From positions 19,653,387-19,717,386 of the forward strand of contig OU612069.1 in assembly GCA_914767715.1 (NCBI GenBank): a stretch of 64,000 nucleotides of DNA, given 5' to 3'. This DNA is from Membranipora membranacea. Its lineage: Eukaryota > Bryozoa > Gymnolaemata > Cheilostomatida > Membraniporidae. Made by a program: the position numbers and the translations under genes. The notes beneath the pieces were generated by a model. It had not been told where the DNA came from, ran no database searches, and saw nothing but the letters and a program-made list of their open reading frames with translations. Shown in pieces: positions 22,382 to 34,600 of the stretch; position 1 is the stretch's first letter, and every line of letters starts with the position of its first letter.

Positions 22382-23599
22382 ATGGATCAAAACACTCGTG
22401 CAAAGAAGCGGAAGCGGAAAAATAAAGAACAAAATGGTAACTATCTATTGTATGCAGTATCTAAAGGAAAAATAACGGGATTATTTAAGAACTGGCTCTC
22501 CTGCAGCCATTCCGTAATTGGTATTAAATCATCCGCATATAAAGGATTCAACGATCTTGAATCAGCTAAGCAGTACCTCAAAGAAAGTGGTACTGCAGTA
22601 AAATACATAAGCTGCACTGAAAGTGACTTTCTCAAGCCAAACTTCGAGGAAGATACAAAAAGCATCGATTCCTTTAGTACAATGTCATTGGATAACGTAA
22701 TAGAAGCTTCAACATCTGCACAGCAAAGCACAACAGGACATGGGCAAGTTGTTACTAGTTGTCATCTATGTCCACAAATTTTAGATCAGATTACTAAACT
22801 AATCACCAGGGTAGATGCCCTTGAAAACATTATTGTGAAACAGAATGGTATTATATCAACTCTCAATACGGAGATGGAAGCCAACAAAGAGCAAATAGTA
22901 GAAAAGAATTCTTCCTTGATAAAAGAGGAATTCCTAAAACTCAATGAATCAACTGTTGGACTTTCTGACAAAATAACTACGTATGCTGACAAAGCAGCAG
23001 TGAAACCCAAGAAAAATGAAATTCTTCGCAGAATTCCTAAGAATGCAGAACAAAGGAACAAAATACCGTTTGAACCGAAGAGGTCATTCGTCATATATGA
23101 CTTACAACCTACAGAAATACCAAACATCAACATAGACAAAATACGGATGGCAATTTGCCAACGTCACGGTTCTACTAAAGTTGATTTTATCAATAGATAT
23201 AAATTTGATCAAAACAACCTATCTAAATGCAAATTTTTAATTCAACTCTCTAACCAATCAGACCTAAAGAAGATTGTTGAAGAATGGGATGAATCGACTT
23301 TTGGCGGTTCCAAAGCAAGGTTTACCATTCAACCTGTCCCTCATGTTGCTGTTGTTAAAGGAGTTCCACTTCATATGACACCTGAAGATATTGTTATGGA
23401 CGTCAACGCAGATTACAGATGCACAACAGCCTACCGAATTACTACAACTGATGGAAAGCCACTTCGTGCGGTAAAATTGCAATTTTTAAACGATATCGAA
23501 AAAGATAGAGCCATTCAAAATGGAGTAGTATTTCGTTCTCAATATAATATTTTACTTAATGTAGAAGAATTACGTCACAAAAAATCTTCAAATGATTAA
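22382..23599 (+). CDS. LINE ORF1 protein with RNase H1-like hybrid-binding domain
   Basis: 405 residues from ATG 22382. Residues 1-17 are very basic. Residues 23-68 contain YAVSKGKITGLFKNWLSC, then VIGIKSSAYKGF and SAKQYL. This spacing (YAV..G...G.[FY]..W..C...V.G.....YK.F.....A) is that of the RNase H1 N-terminal hybrid-binding domain (Cauli_VI family). Residues about 127-175 form a probable coiled coil with a CHLC pair at its start. Residues about 233-300 and 320-395 look like two RNA-recognition-type folds (RSFVIYDL; HVAVVKGVPL), which is inference. There are no CCHC knuckles. Such proteins coat the LINE RNA. The frame overlaps ORF2 by 8 nt (ATGATTAA). Confidence 0.82.
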   Translation: MDQNTRAKKRKRKNKEQNGNYLLYAVSKGKITGLFKNWLSCSHSVIGIKSSAYKGFNDLESAKQYLKESGTAVKYISCTESDFLKPNFEEDTKSIDSFSTMSLDNVIEASTSAQQSTTGHGQVVTSCHLCPQILDQITKLITRVDALENIIVKQNGIISTLNTEMEANKEQIVEKNSSLIKEEFLKLNESTVGLSDKITTYADKAAVKPKKNEILRRIPKNAEQRNKIPFEPKRSFVIYDLQPTEIPNINIDKIRMAICQRHGSTKVDFINRYKFDQNNLSKCKFLIQLSNQSDLKKIVEEWDESTFGGSKARFTIQPVPHVAVVKGVPLHMTPEDIVMDVNADYRCTTAYRITTTDGKPLRAVKLQFLNDIEKDRAIQNGVVFRSQYNILLNVEELRHKKSSND

Positions 23600-26489
23600 C
23601 ACAAATGTTTCAGGCAATAATGTTTTTGACACAAATCTATTTTATCATAGGAAGTTATGGAATGATATTGATTGTCTAGCTGATCAAAATTTCAGGCCAA
23701 ACTATTTTAATGAAAGTAATCAAAGAATCCGCATTTTACATCACAATGTCAGATCATTGTTGAAACGTTTTTCATTTTTTGAATCCCTGAACCTCAATGA
23801 GAGTGTTGACATTTTTTCAGTCAATGAAACATGGTTGCGGCCTGAAATACCAGATTCACTTGTAACTTTGCCTGGTTTTAGTATTGTTCGTTCTGACCGT
23901 AATTCAACCTTAAAATCAAGAGCAGGGGGTGCAGCCATTTTTGTTAGTTCTAAGTTGAGTTTCAGCGTTCTTGATAAGCCTAAAGACCGCTTGTCTGATT
24001 TTTGTGACTCAGTGTGGATTGAAATCAATTTCTCACATAAACCCACAATAGTTTCTTCTATTTACATACCTCCTGATGTAAAAAAGTCTGATTTCATAGA
24101 GTGTCTGATAGAAGTTTTAAATATGAGAGAATTAAAAGGAAAGCAAGTTGTTCTTCTAGGCGATTTTAATATCAATTGGAATCAAAATACTAGGGAAAAA
24201 ATTTCAATCAGATTAGGACTAGATGTTTTTAACTTGGAACAGAAAGTTACAGGTGTTACCTTTTGCAGTTTTAAAGGCAATGAGAGTCTATTGGATCATA
24301 TTTATGCAGGCAAAAACTTAGAAGTTGAAAAATCTGGGATTTTGACTTGTGATAGAACTGTTTCTGATCATTACGCTACCTTTGTAATATTAAAAGTTAG
24401 TAAAATAATAAGGCCTAGACGAAAACTCATACATTTCCGCAACTTTAAATCTATTGATAACATTGCTTTCTTTAATCATGCTAAGTCATTGCCTTTTTTA
24501 CAACTTTGTTCTGATACATCTAGGAGCCTTGATGAGAGAATTGATTTATTTGATTCACTCATCTCAAATCTATTGAACAATCATGCACCTATCATGACTA
24601 GGAGAATACGTCACCACAAAAATCCATGGATGAATAGCTCACTGCTTCGATTGATACGTTTCAAAAATCAGACATACAAATCCATTTTCAAATCTCCCAA
24701 AAACCAAAATATTCAACCTTCAACATTAGATGACTTTAGAAAACTTAAAAGCTATACACTAAATCAGATAAGAAAAGCCAAAAAGTATTATTACATTGAT
24801 AAACTAAATGATTCTAAATCATCCTTCTACCAAACATGTGGAACTCTTTTGGGAAAAGCGGACAAGAAAAGTGAAATTGACTCTTTAGTGTTCAATAACA
24901 CTTTAGTAACAGATGAAAAAGAGATCGCTAATACATTTAACACCTTCTTCACGTCAATTTGCTCTCAACAGAAACTGGATGTCAAGGAGGCATGTCAACA
25001 TATGACGTATAAAACTCCTCTAACCAAGTTTGAATTTACTAAAATTTCAACTGAACAAGTACGTCGCAAACTTCTTTCAATGTCGCCCAAAAAGAGAGGA
25101 GGTGTTGAAAAAATTCCAACTTTTATATATCAAATCTTATCAAACATTATTGCTTTACCTATAACAATTCTCATCAATGAAAGCTTTCTCACAAATAGTT
25201 TTCCTAGTTCTTTAAAAATGGCATTGGTTACACCTATCTTTAAGAAAGGTGACCATACAAATCCCTCTAATTACAGACCAATTTCTTCACTGCCAATTAT
25301 GTCTAAAATCTTTGAAACATTTATGAATGACCAACTGTCTACATTCCTTACAAGTCATAAATTACTGAATATTAGACAATTTGGATTCCGTAAGAGCCAT
25401 TCGTGTGAGCAGCTTTTACTCAGTCTTCTAGATGTCTGGAAATCAAAACTTGATTCTTCTTCACCTTGCTATATTTCAGCATTATCATTGGACGTTAGAA
25501 AGGCATTTGATTCAGTAAATCATCAACTTTTGCTCACCAAATTAAAATATCTCTATATAGCAGAATCTGCTCAATCAATGCTATCGTCATATTTGAATAA
25601 TAGATTACAGTGTTTTAAAGTAGGCAATGCCACATCTGGAGTTCTAAATATTAAAAGTGGTGTTCCTCAAGGTTCAATTTTGGGGCCATTGCTTTTCAAT
25701 ATTGCCATAAATGATTTATTAGGAAAATTTTCAAATTCATTTGCCTTTGCTGATGATACTTTGATTTTTGAGATATCCGATTCTCTAAATGAAGCAATAT
25801 CAAAATCAGAATCTCTTGTTACAATGGTAACAAATTGGTATTCTGTCAATGGTTTTAATCTAAATTTAGACAAAACCCAGTTTTGTGTATTTTCAAACAG
25901 AAAGGTTGAAACAATACCTAATCTTGTTTCAAATAATGTACAAATCAAATCAGCAACTTCAATTAAACTCTTAGGCGTGATCTTGGACCAGCATCTGTCA
26001 TTGAAGACCTATGTTGAGTCCCTGGTATTAAAATCTAACAGAGTTTTATTCTGTCTCTCTAAAATTCGAAAATTTGTCAATCCTTCACATTTGCTTCAAG
26101 CTTATAAATCCTATGTTCGTCCCATCTTGGAGTATTGTTCTTCTCTGTTATTAAATACTTCTGATTACAACTCTAACATGTTAGAACTTTGTCAAAACAG
26201 AGCCATCAGGATAATTCTTGGTACCAACTCATTTTTTTCTATCTCAACTGGTCGTGAGATTTTGAATCTTTCCACTCTGAGTGACAGGAGGAGGGCAACT
26301 TTTGATAGGTTTGTCAATAATGCCACTCTAGGCAAGAACACATCATTTTTCATCCTTAAACTAATCAATTCCTGCAAAATGCACAATAGAGTTTTGCGGT
26401 CAGGACGTAGAATAATTAAACCAAAATATAGGACTAAATATGGTAAAACAAGATTTTTAAACCAATTCATTTCATTTAGTAAATCGTAA
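23592..26489 (+). CDS. LINE ORF2: endonuclease and reverse transcriptase
   Basis: 965 residues from ATG 23592. The endonuclease is residues about 46-268, with N52 (HHNVRSL), E79 (VNETWL), D191/N193 (LGDFNINW), D235 (LLDHIYAG) and the final SDH (258-260). The reverse transcriptase is about 485-790: VTPIFKKGD, YRPISSLPIMSKIFE, LSLDVRKAFDSVNH with catalytic D634, SGVPQGSILGPLLF, and FADD with D721-D722. A C-terminal region of about 170 residues follows, with no RNase H and no zinc knuckle seen. All catalytic residues are present, so the enzyme could be active. It nicks target DNA and primes cDNA synthesis there. The start overlaps the ORF1 stop, so translation by termination-reinitiation is likely. 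Confidence 0.93.
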   Translation: MINTNVSGNNVFDTNLFYHRKLWNDIDCLADQNFRPNYFNESNQRIRILHHNVRSLLKRFSFFESLNLNESVDIFSVNETWLRPEIPDSLVTLPGFSIVRSDRNSTLKSRAGGAAIFVSSKLSFSVLDKPKDRLSDFCDSVWIEINFSHKPTIVSSIYIPPDVKKSDFIECLIEVLNMRELKGKQVVLLGDFNINWNQNTREKISIRLGLDVFNLEQKVTGVTFCSFKGNESLLDHIYAGKNLEVEKSGILTCDRTVSDHYATFVILKVSKIIRPRRKLIHFRNFKSIDNIAFFNHAKSLPFLQLCSDTSRSLDERIDLFDSLISNLLNNHAPIMTRRIRHHKNPWMNSSLLRLIRFKNQTYKSIFKSPKNQNIQPSTLDDFRKLKSYTLNQIRKAKKYYYIDKLNDSKSSFYQTCGTLLGKADKKSEIDSLVFNNTLVTDEKEIANTFNTFFTSICSQQKLDVKEACQHMTYKTPLTKFEFTKISTEQVRRKLLSMSPKKRGGVEKIPTFIYQILSNIIALPITILINESFLTNSFPSSLKMALVTPIFKKGDHTNPSNYRPISSLPIMSKIFETFMNDQLSTFLTSHKLLNIRQFGFRKSHSCEQLLLSLLDVWKSKLDSSSPCYISALSLDVRKAFDSVNHQLLLTKLKYLYIAESAQSMLSSYLNNRLQCFKVGNATSGVLNIKSGVPQGSILGPLLFNIAINDLLGKFSNSFAFADDTLIFEISDSLNEAISKSESLVTMVTNWYSVNGFNLNLDKTQFCVFSNRKVETIPNLVSNNVQIKSATSIKLLGVILDQHLSLKTYVESLVLKSNRVLFCLSKIRKFVNPSHLLQAYKSYVRPILEYCSSLLLNTSDYNSNMLELCQNRAIRIILGTNSFFSISTGREILNLSTLSDRRRATFDRFVNNATLGKNTSFFILKLINSCKMHNRVLRSGRRIIKPKYRTKYGKTRFLNQFISFSKS

Positions 26490-26688
26490 TAATATATATC
26501 AATCAATCACATACTGTAAAAAATTTTCTCCCAACTGATTATCATTTCTGTCCATATCTATAAATATTTTTCTTTCTTTTTTGTTTTGTTTATGAGGTCA
26601 AAAAGTTGTTATTTTCCTTTGTTAATGACATACTTATGCATATGAAAACCTCAATAAAAACATTATAAAAAAAAAAAAAATAAAATAA

Positions 26689-26880
26689 ACGGGTACGGTG
26701 GGGCAAAGGGGGGTTATCACAATAATTTATATTTATTGGGAGGGGTGAGGGGTACGGATAAAATAAATAATTAATGAGAGAAGGAAATGGCTTGGAGTTA
26801 TACAAGTAGCTGGTAGGGACTGGACTGGATTCAGGTCAATCAATGGATACAGTGGGCTAAGGGGGGGTTATCACTAGGCC
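26689..26880. repeat. Satellite units, right of LINE
   Basis: One full unit (26691-26842) and the start of another (26843 on). Both begin gg(g/a)tac(g/a)gtggg and share ggggggttatcac. Period is about 152 bp. Continues the array at 22180-22296. Confidence 0.75.
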
Positions 26881-28674
26881 TCTACCTACTACCCAGGGGA
26901 GGCTACACTACAGTTCATATTATTATGTGTGTGGACTTGTGGAGGTAGGAAAGGTAGTTATGACAACAGGTATAAACAAACAAAAAAATAATGGATGGAT
27001 TCTTAAAATGGTGAGTAATGTTTGTTCATGATGATACTTCAGCTGCTGTTGTAGTCAGTTAGATCCATCACACCTAAGCACAGGGCTAAGCTGAATCATT
27101 ATAGCATTGCAGTTCAAATATGTATCGCGTAGTAAACTAAGCATTCAGCCAGTAAAGCAGTTCTGATTGAAATTACCCAGTTATGGTTTAAAAGATGCGT
27201 CCACGTCCTGAGAATGCATATTTATACATTTATAGCAATTTTTGTTTTGAAAAACAAAGATACAAGAAGAAACTTACATACTTGGCTCGTTGGCACAATA
27301 TTTTGTCAACATAGATGTGATTAGTCAAAATATCTGAGAGGCTAGCTGGCAATTTTGAGAAAGGGAGGGCAACTCTAAATAAAACAAAAATGGTTCCACT
27401 ACCCAATGAACTCCATTGCACTACCGTCATAACCATTCTTACTCGAGGGAGAAAGCAGTAGCAGTGGCATGTAGCCCTCTTAAATGAGCCATGCTATTGA
27501 ATAATAGTAATGTAGCTATATTTATCAGTCTATGCGTTATTCTAGATATGCATAGTGTGCAATTGTGGGTTAGAACAATGCCCGCCCAGTTTCTGCTTTC
27601 GTCAAATCAGTTCAGTTCCCACCCTCCTTTTTAACAGGTCATTGCATTTTTTTATGCAGGGGTAGTCTTTAGGAATTTTAAGCAAACTCCCAGCATTTAA
27701 GAGCTTCGTTTGCAATTAGTAAAATAAGTACCCTATTTCATGCGTTTGTTGAATTCACAAAAAGCACACAGAGTATTGGTCCATTTGACTTCACCACCAG
27801 AGCTTTGAGTAACATTGATATTTTTCTGTTACAATTGTGCATGATGGGATCGAGAGGACGACCAAGAGAGTATTATTAGATTTTAAATGAAAGCCGATAT
27901 TGCAACGCTGCCTGTTTTGACAAGCTAGTAATAACCAATGCTTGCCAAGAAAGGATAGGAACGAGCATCAAACCATGTGAAGTGTTGACCAACTATGCTC
28001 AATGATCCTGTAATTGACCAACAAACATTAATTATTTGTCCGAATTCAGACTTCAACTCCCATCCAGCTGGTCAATGGACCTGGTTTCTTGATCGCAAAT
28101 AGAAAATAAGGGGATCTCTCTCTCCGCTTCGTGATGATCAATTTTTCTTCAGGTCTGTTGATAGAAATTTTAAACATCCAAATCTCAAACCGAAATTTCT
28201 GTCATGTGAAAAGATCGGTGTATATTTTCCATTCAGTTTTTATATTTGACGACAAACAAAGAAAGAACTAATATGCACGTTTCTTATAATAACGTAAGGT
28301 TTCTAGGCACATGTGGTATTCAAACAATTAGTGTTTCTCGGGAACAAGTATTTTGTATGATACACCCCTATACATTCCTTAGATTACCATTCATTCGCTA
28401 GAGAAATATTCAATAGATGAGAAGTTATGTTACATTACAAGGATGTGAATTATACTTCCTGGAACACGATTCATTAGATAGAGTAACTTGACCAGTCCGG
28501 CCTTGAAAAATGTTTGGACACATGCAGTCTAAGTGTTCAGACAGTTCCATGTGCATGTTTTGTCAATAAATTGGCACTTGCAGCCAGCTGGCACTTAAAA
28601 AATAAATTCAAAGAGGTTTAGTTTTGTCATTTGGAGTGTTTTATCAAGGTCGCCATTCGCCAATGGCTCAGTGA
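26881..28674. other. 3' flank of collagen-2
   Basis: No gene. 27190-27400 and 27550-27660 match the collagen-1 3' flank (9840-10030 and 10150-10280), so this belongs to the duplicated block. The remainder is unassigned. Confidence 0.5.
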
Positions 28675-31600
28675 TTATTTAGTACATACAACACAGGTCA
28701 GCTGTTTACTGCTGCTGTAATAAGTACAATCTCCGATAGTTCCTATGCCGCTGCAGTCGGGCTTGATGAAGAAAAGATTTGCTCCATTTGTATTTGCGCT
28801 CTGCCCTGAGATATACCCAGGGCTTTGATCTACACATTCGAATGTTGAGGGATGTTCTGTATAGTGTCCTGACATCATGTAACCTGTTTTATGAACAACG
28901 TAACATGGTGCATGTAGTATACTGTAACGCATAAGATAAGAATTAAAATAGAAAAAATGGCGCAGTTATAACCTGAATGGGCAAAAATGTTCTACCAAAA
29001 TGGGAAATATGCTTTTTAGCTCTAGCGGTCTTGTGTAATTTAACATTTTCTACAATCATTATTGTGCGTCATTAATCGCCTTGATGACATTATCTATGAG
29101 ATGCTTTTGTCACTCAAACTTTCGAGTGGAGCAGACGGTTCATTCATCTTAGTTAGATACTATTTAATAGGGAAGTTGGTGTGATATGATACTGTATACC
29201 ATTAAGGTTATACTCAGAACACTTCTTACCTTCATATTCTTTTCTCCAGCCTGTCGGGCAGGTTCTCTTAGCCGGGTACATCATCACAGCTGACCGAGGT
29301 GACAGGCATCTTGCACATGGAACATTCTGATTAAAGGCGTTACTAGAGAACAAACCAATGTTCCCTGATTCATACTCTACACCAGACAGTACACTATTAC
29401 TTCCACTACTACTGTATGAATTGTATTCAGGTCTGAGCGGCATACACTGGAAGTTGACTCCGCCCCCTTTTGCAGAATAGCTAGTCCCTGCAGCAAATCC
29501 TGTAAGTAATAAAATTGTATAATCATGAAAAAAATATATATTGCTATTCAACCATGTACACAATGTACGCAATGTACAAGATGTACACCATGTCAACATT
29601 GAACATAAGACGTGACAAAGCTTACAAAAGCTGTATATGGGATTTGATGGAAAATAATTGTTTCAGGAGCATGCAAAATATTATTTACAAATTGACATAG
29701 CCTCCAAAATGAACCAGCCTTTTATGTAAGAGTATAACAAGTAATAATGGTTAGGTTATCTTCCATCTGAAGTTGATTTAGTTTTATAACTGCTAGGCTA
29801 CAACTGAAGATGAGCTGTATGCAGGATTCTCAGACTTCGATAAGCACCAAAAAATCTACCTGAAAACCTGTCAAATCTTTTTGGACTAAATCATTGAGTG
29901 AGAGATTATCATAATCACCTTGATATATGAGAGAAGAACCTCCAGCACAGGTGGTCCTGCCCCATCTAGTGTACACTGTGCGGGTCTGCGCTGCAGACCC
30001 CGGTGATCCTCTGACTCCAGTCGATCCCTGTGAACCAGTTGACCCCTTCAACCCTCGTTCACCAGTCGGTCCCGCAGGTCCTTTAGCACCTGTCTGTCCC
30101 TTCGGCCCTTCTACACCAGGCTGTCCAGGCTCTCCTTTTGTAGAGTTACCGGGTCGTCCAGGAGGACCTTCAACACCAGGTACACCAGGCTCACCTTTTG
30201 AGCCGGGACCTCCATCTAACCCATCCCTACCTGCAACACATAAAAAAAACATTTATAGAGTCATTTTATGGAATATCTATAATTGAATAACAAAAGACTT
30301 GCAAGCTCTTAAAGAGACTCTTAACTCACGTCCATTTTTAAAAGTGAGTTAAGATTCTTTTAATTCACACATATTTTAGCACAAATATGCAGTTGCCAAG
30401 TAATTTGTTTGTTTATTTCAAGATTATTTTTCTTACTTCTGGCTAAGGGCTAAAGTTTAGCCTAGCCACGCGGCCACGGTTTTTGGTTTTGTTGGTTTTG
30501 GGAGTGGCCTTGTATTTATCGCTTTAGTATGAGGAGTTGTCCTCTGGTTTTTAGCTCTAATCTACACCACTTTGAGCTTTGCCTTTTTCTTCGTTCAATA
30601 GGCAAATAAATTAACTTTGTCATTTATCATGTATAAAATAAACATATAAATTGAATGCACTAAATTCTTGCAGTAATAATGTGAAAACATGGCTGTGTTA
30701 AAGTCTGTATATGATAGATTTTAGATCAAAATGTATGTGTACCATCATACGCACCATCATTCCCATTGATTCCGTTGACTCCGTTTAAACCATCCTTGCC
30801 ATCTCTCCCGTCTTCACCATCTCTACCATTAAGGCCGTTTATCCCATCTTTACCATCCTTTCCATCTTTACATATTGTACTAAGAAGAGGCAGCAGACCT
30901 ATGGAAATATAACCAATTACTCATCACTGTTGTTTTGTAATTTATATTATAATGTTCTAGCACACAGTATTTGTCACTGGAATGAAGTGTTTCAATCATC
31001 ACACAAAACAAAATTGCCTAGGTGCATCTTAACAAACACTTTGTATAATCATCATACGACAATAGAAATACTGCTACCTGCTGGACGGACCATGTACAAT
31101 GCCGAATGCCCGCATTAATGTTCATAGCAAATCATTATGGATGGATGGATGGATTTATTACTATCATAGACAAAAATTTGTCACGAAATACGTTGTTAAT
31201 ACTGACAAGAAAGAAAAACATGGAAAAATCAGATCTCTGTTGTATAAAAAGTTTTTTAGAATAGTATATTACTAGAACTGATAAGATCAGAGACCACCGA
31301 AAAGGAGCAAAACTATTCGGCTCAGTTGGACAGACCATAGCTTAGTTCAATCATGGTTCACTGGTCAGAGTGAACATATATACGATTCATTTGTCTGTAT
31401 TCAGAGTTGCTCCCCTGTCCAGTGTCCATTGGAGGAAAAACAACTCCGAATTTAGGCAAATGGATCAATATTGATCTAGAGCATGGGTGGGCAACCTTTT
31501 CCTAAAAAAATTCCACATTTTACACAGGCTCAACACAATTAGGCGCAACATATCTTTCAGGTATACAATCGGAACCGGAGTATAACAACTATGTACAAAC

Positions 31601-34600
31601 TAAAACAGATTTATTTGTAAAAGCTGTGGTATGTTGCAAGGAACTTCAGCTCAACAGAAATACTAATTTAAAAAATCTTGTGAAGTTTTGCATGTGTATG
31701 GAAAAGGGCAGGGTGGGTATGGGAGGGGTGCTGGCACCCCTCCGCGATGGGGAAGTTATTTGCGAATGCCTGTAAAATTAGATGCAATCTGGAACATTTT
31801 AGCGATAAAGCAGGAGCATTTGTAACATGAAAACCTGTTAAAACTCATCTGCATTTCTTGTTCAAGGTGACAGATTTGCTAAAAAAATTAATTACTATGA
31901 TATTAACGAAAAATTTTATTCGAATTTCCAAAGGTCACCGTTCTGGGTTATTTTGAAAATAAAGCACTTGAAAAAGGAGTTAACACCAATACAGTTAAGA
32001 TGATTATGTCTAGAAACGGCTTTGGAAGCTACATGCTTAATGCTGAATGGCCACTATTTTGAAATATATTGTGCCTACATACTTGAATATCAAGATTACA
32101 AAATGCGAGATGGGAATCGAAATTAATGTGTAATATATATCTTTTCAGGCATAAGGCCACAATCAGCCCGCAAAATATTGTTCATTAGGCCGTACTGGAA
32201 AATAGGCCGCAGGTTGCCGACAGCTGATCTAGAGGTATGCAGGACTTTTACTTCTACCCAATAGGAATTAGCGGTGTAAAATTCTAAAATCCGACAATAT
32301 CTCACAAACACAACTATGTCTGAGAATTAAACCCACAGCTTTTTTTGCAGCCCATTAGGTAATTGTTACTGAGACATAATTCATCTCATGTCATGAAATA
32401 TGCTGCCTGGTAAAAAAAGAACTGTGGCAAGCTTTTAACGAATAGGAATATCTATGATCGGTGTTACACGCCACAAATACAACGACACAACAAATTATAC
32501 AGGCGATTTGGTCTAGATAAAAAATTAACATAATAAGGAGATTGCAATTGCCGCTATCTGAACTTATGACAGGCCGTACATGGGCAGCTACTATAAGAGA
32601 ACTGAATAATAGTATAATCTGTGACAAGTTTGCATGAATGAATGAAAATAATTAAGAAATCATAGCAATAGCTGCTGTTATTTAAACTCACATGGGAGAA
32701 GTGTAAAGCAGATTACATGACAATTATTTTATAAGATAGCTCCTAGGAGCACAGAGTTTAACAATGGGTATATCTGCCCCCTTTAGTGATTAGCCTTTGA
32801 ACCTTGGAAATTTCTATCAATGCAGATGGCTTTTAACCATTGATAATACTATTAAAGCAGATTTTAAACGCTTTGCCCAGGCACTAAGGCTTAAATGATT
32901 TGCTCAGGTATGACTGTTCTTTTAGATATTAGCCTTTGAACCATAGAAATTTCTATTTGAGCAAATTTTAACCATTGATATTTCTATTGAAGCAGCTTTT
33001 ACACATTTTGCCCAGGCACTTAGGCTGCATTGCACTGATGATTGATTAGGATTGCACATAGACAAAACATTTTTATGCAATCTCATAGACATAGACAAAA
33101 CTATGTCTATGGGATTGAATAAAAATGGCTAGAAAAAGCCAAAAAACCTGTGCTGGCTGTTGCAAGTCTTCTATATCATAGCATCACCTGCTGTTTTTCA
33201 TACTACTCCCAAAGAGAAGATCAGATATGAATCTAGTTATCTTGACAATAATTGAGGATGGATAGGCAAAACTGTAGGTGTTTATTGTGTGCAAAAATAG
33301 GGCTCAGCTGCCACATAAGTTGTCAGAAGTCCCCTATGAGAACCAGTTCATGGGCATTACCTTAATACCACCTCAAACTTCGTTTTCGGTGGGATTAAGT
33401 GTATGTATGAGATGTCTTAAAAAGCTGTCTCTACCCCATGTACCCCGATATTTAACGGTGCGGTAGCGACCTGAGGGGCATTTAGTTAGAAAGTCATTGA
33501 TAAAGTGCTCTTCATCGTGTATGTACCGTAGTCCAAGTGTCTTGATCTGGTTGGCCACCAGAGCATCTATATCGGGGTGCTCAATCCCTAACTTGGCGGC
33601 ATCTTTAAATATTTGCGTAAGCACTTCTTGTCGCTTGCATGGATGCTTGTAAAAAGTATGGGGAGACAGTAAGTGATGAGGGATACAATAAAACTCTTGA
33701 ATAACATATGAGAAAGGGGCTTTGAGCTATAGTATACAAAATTTTTCACAATATACATGCGTTGTGATGCAGTAGTCAATATGGATTATGGATTATCAAC
33801 CACATTCCATTCCAGTTGCTGGGAATGTGGCTGATAGTGAAACTCCACCTGATCAACCTATGAGCACCTATAAACTAACTCACTCTGTAAGCTGAGTCCA
33901 CTGAGCAGGTCATCAACATCTGCTGGTGACTCATCATGATCCCCTCCTGGTGACTCATCAAGTGCTGATCTCTTAATGATACCGTGGTCATCTGAGTCTG
34001 TCTTATCTACATCTACTGGGGAAGCCAGCTGCAAGATAGAATAAATAATGTTTTATTTAAGATTTACTTACACAGTATTTGGTATTTGTGTAACAGAGAA
34101 GAAGTATTAGGACATTGGAGTCTCGTGTAGTCTGAGATATCTGGTATTCAAGATCCAATATATTCGCTCTGATTGCCCCAACAGCCCAACAGCCAAGCTT
34201 ATAAGAGGCAACAAATTAGCTAGTACCTGTGTTGCATAATGGCTGTGGAGGAGAGACCAAAGACCAAAGAATGGGAGCTGCAGAGAATGAAAGAAAGTCA
34301 ATCAAAGAGAAGGACAAGCAAAAGACACAACACTAAGTAAGTAGGCAAGATTAATGTAAGCAGGCGAACAACTACGCCGCCTTCTATAGCAGACAAACTT
34401 GTACTTACTTTGAGTAGGGCTTGAGCTAGAAGGTTTCTTGTCTCCAGGAGATCAGACCTCAGAGAGTCTACAGTTCCATGAATCTCAGTAAGTGCGTCTT
34501 TCTGTTCACGGTCAGATTCCTGCAGGCGTGCCATCTGAGTAGTAAATTCATCTTTCTGCACATATTTGGACAACTCTACTCTAGGTAGACTGTCTGATAT

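Larger units (their letters stand above)
22297..26684 (+). mobile_element. Full-length CR1/Jockey-like LINE, apparently intact
   Basis: A short 5'UTR (about 85 bp) is followed by two long uninterrupted frames and a short 3'UTR with an AATAAA-type signal (cctcaataaaaac, 26649-26661) and an A-rich tail ending about 26684. ORF2 has an apurinic-type endonuclease and a reverse transcriptase, the hallmark of the CR1/L2/Jockey group; exact clade needs a tree. It is inserted in a satellite whose units flank it on both sides. A target-site duplication is not certain (caataac left against aataaac right is possible). Intact frames suggest recent insertion. Confidence 0.88.

Noticed and set aside
32391-32627. 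78-residue minus-strand frame with a signal-like start
   Set aside because: Located in collagen-2 intron 3 next to transposon debris. No homologue recognised and no splice sites in place.
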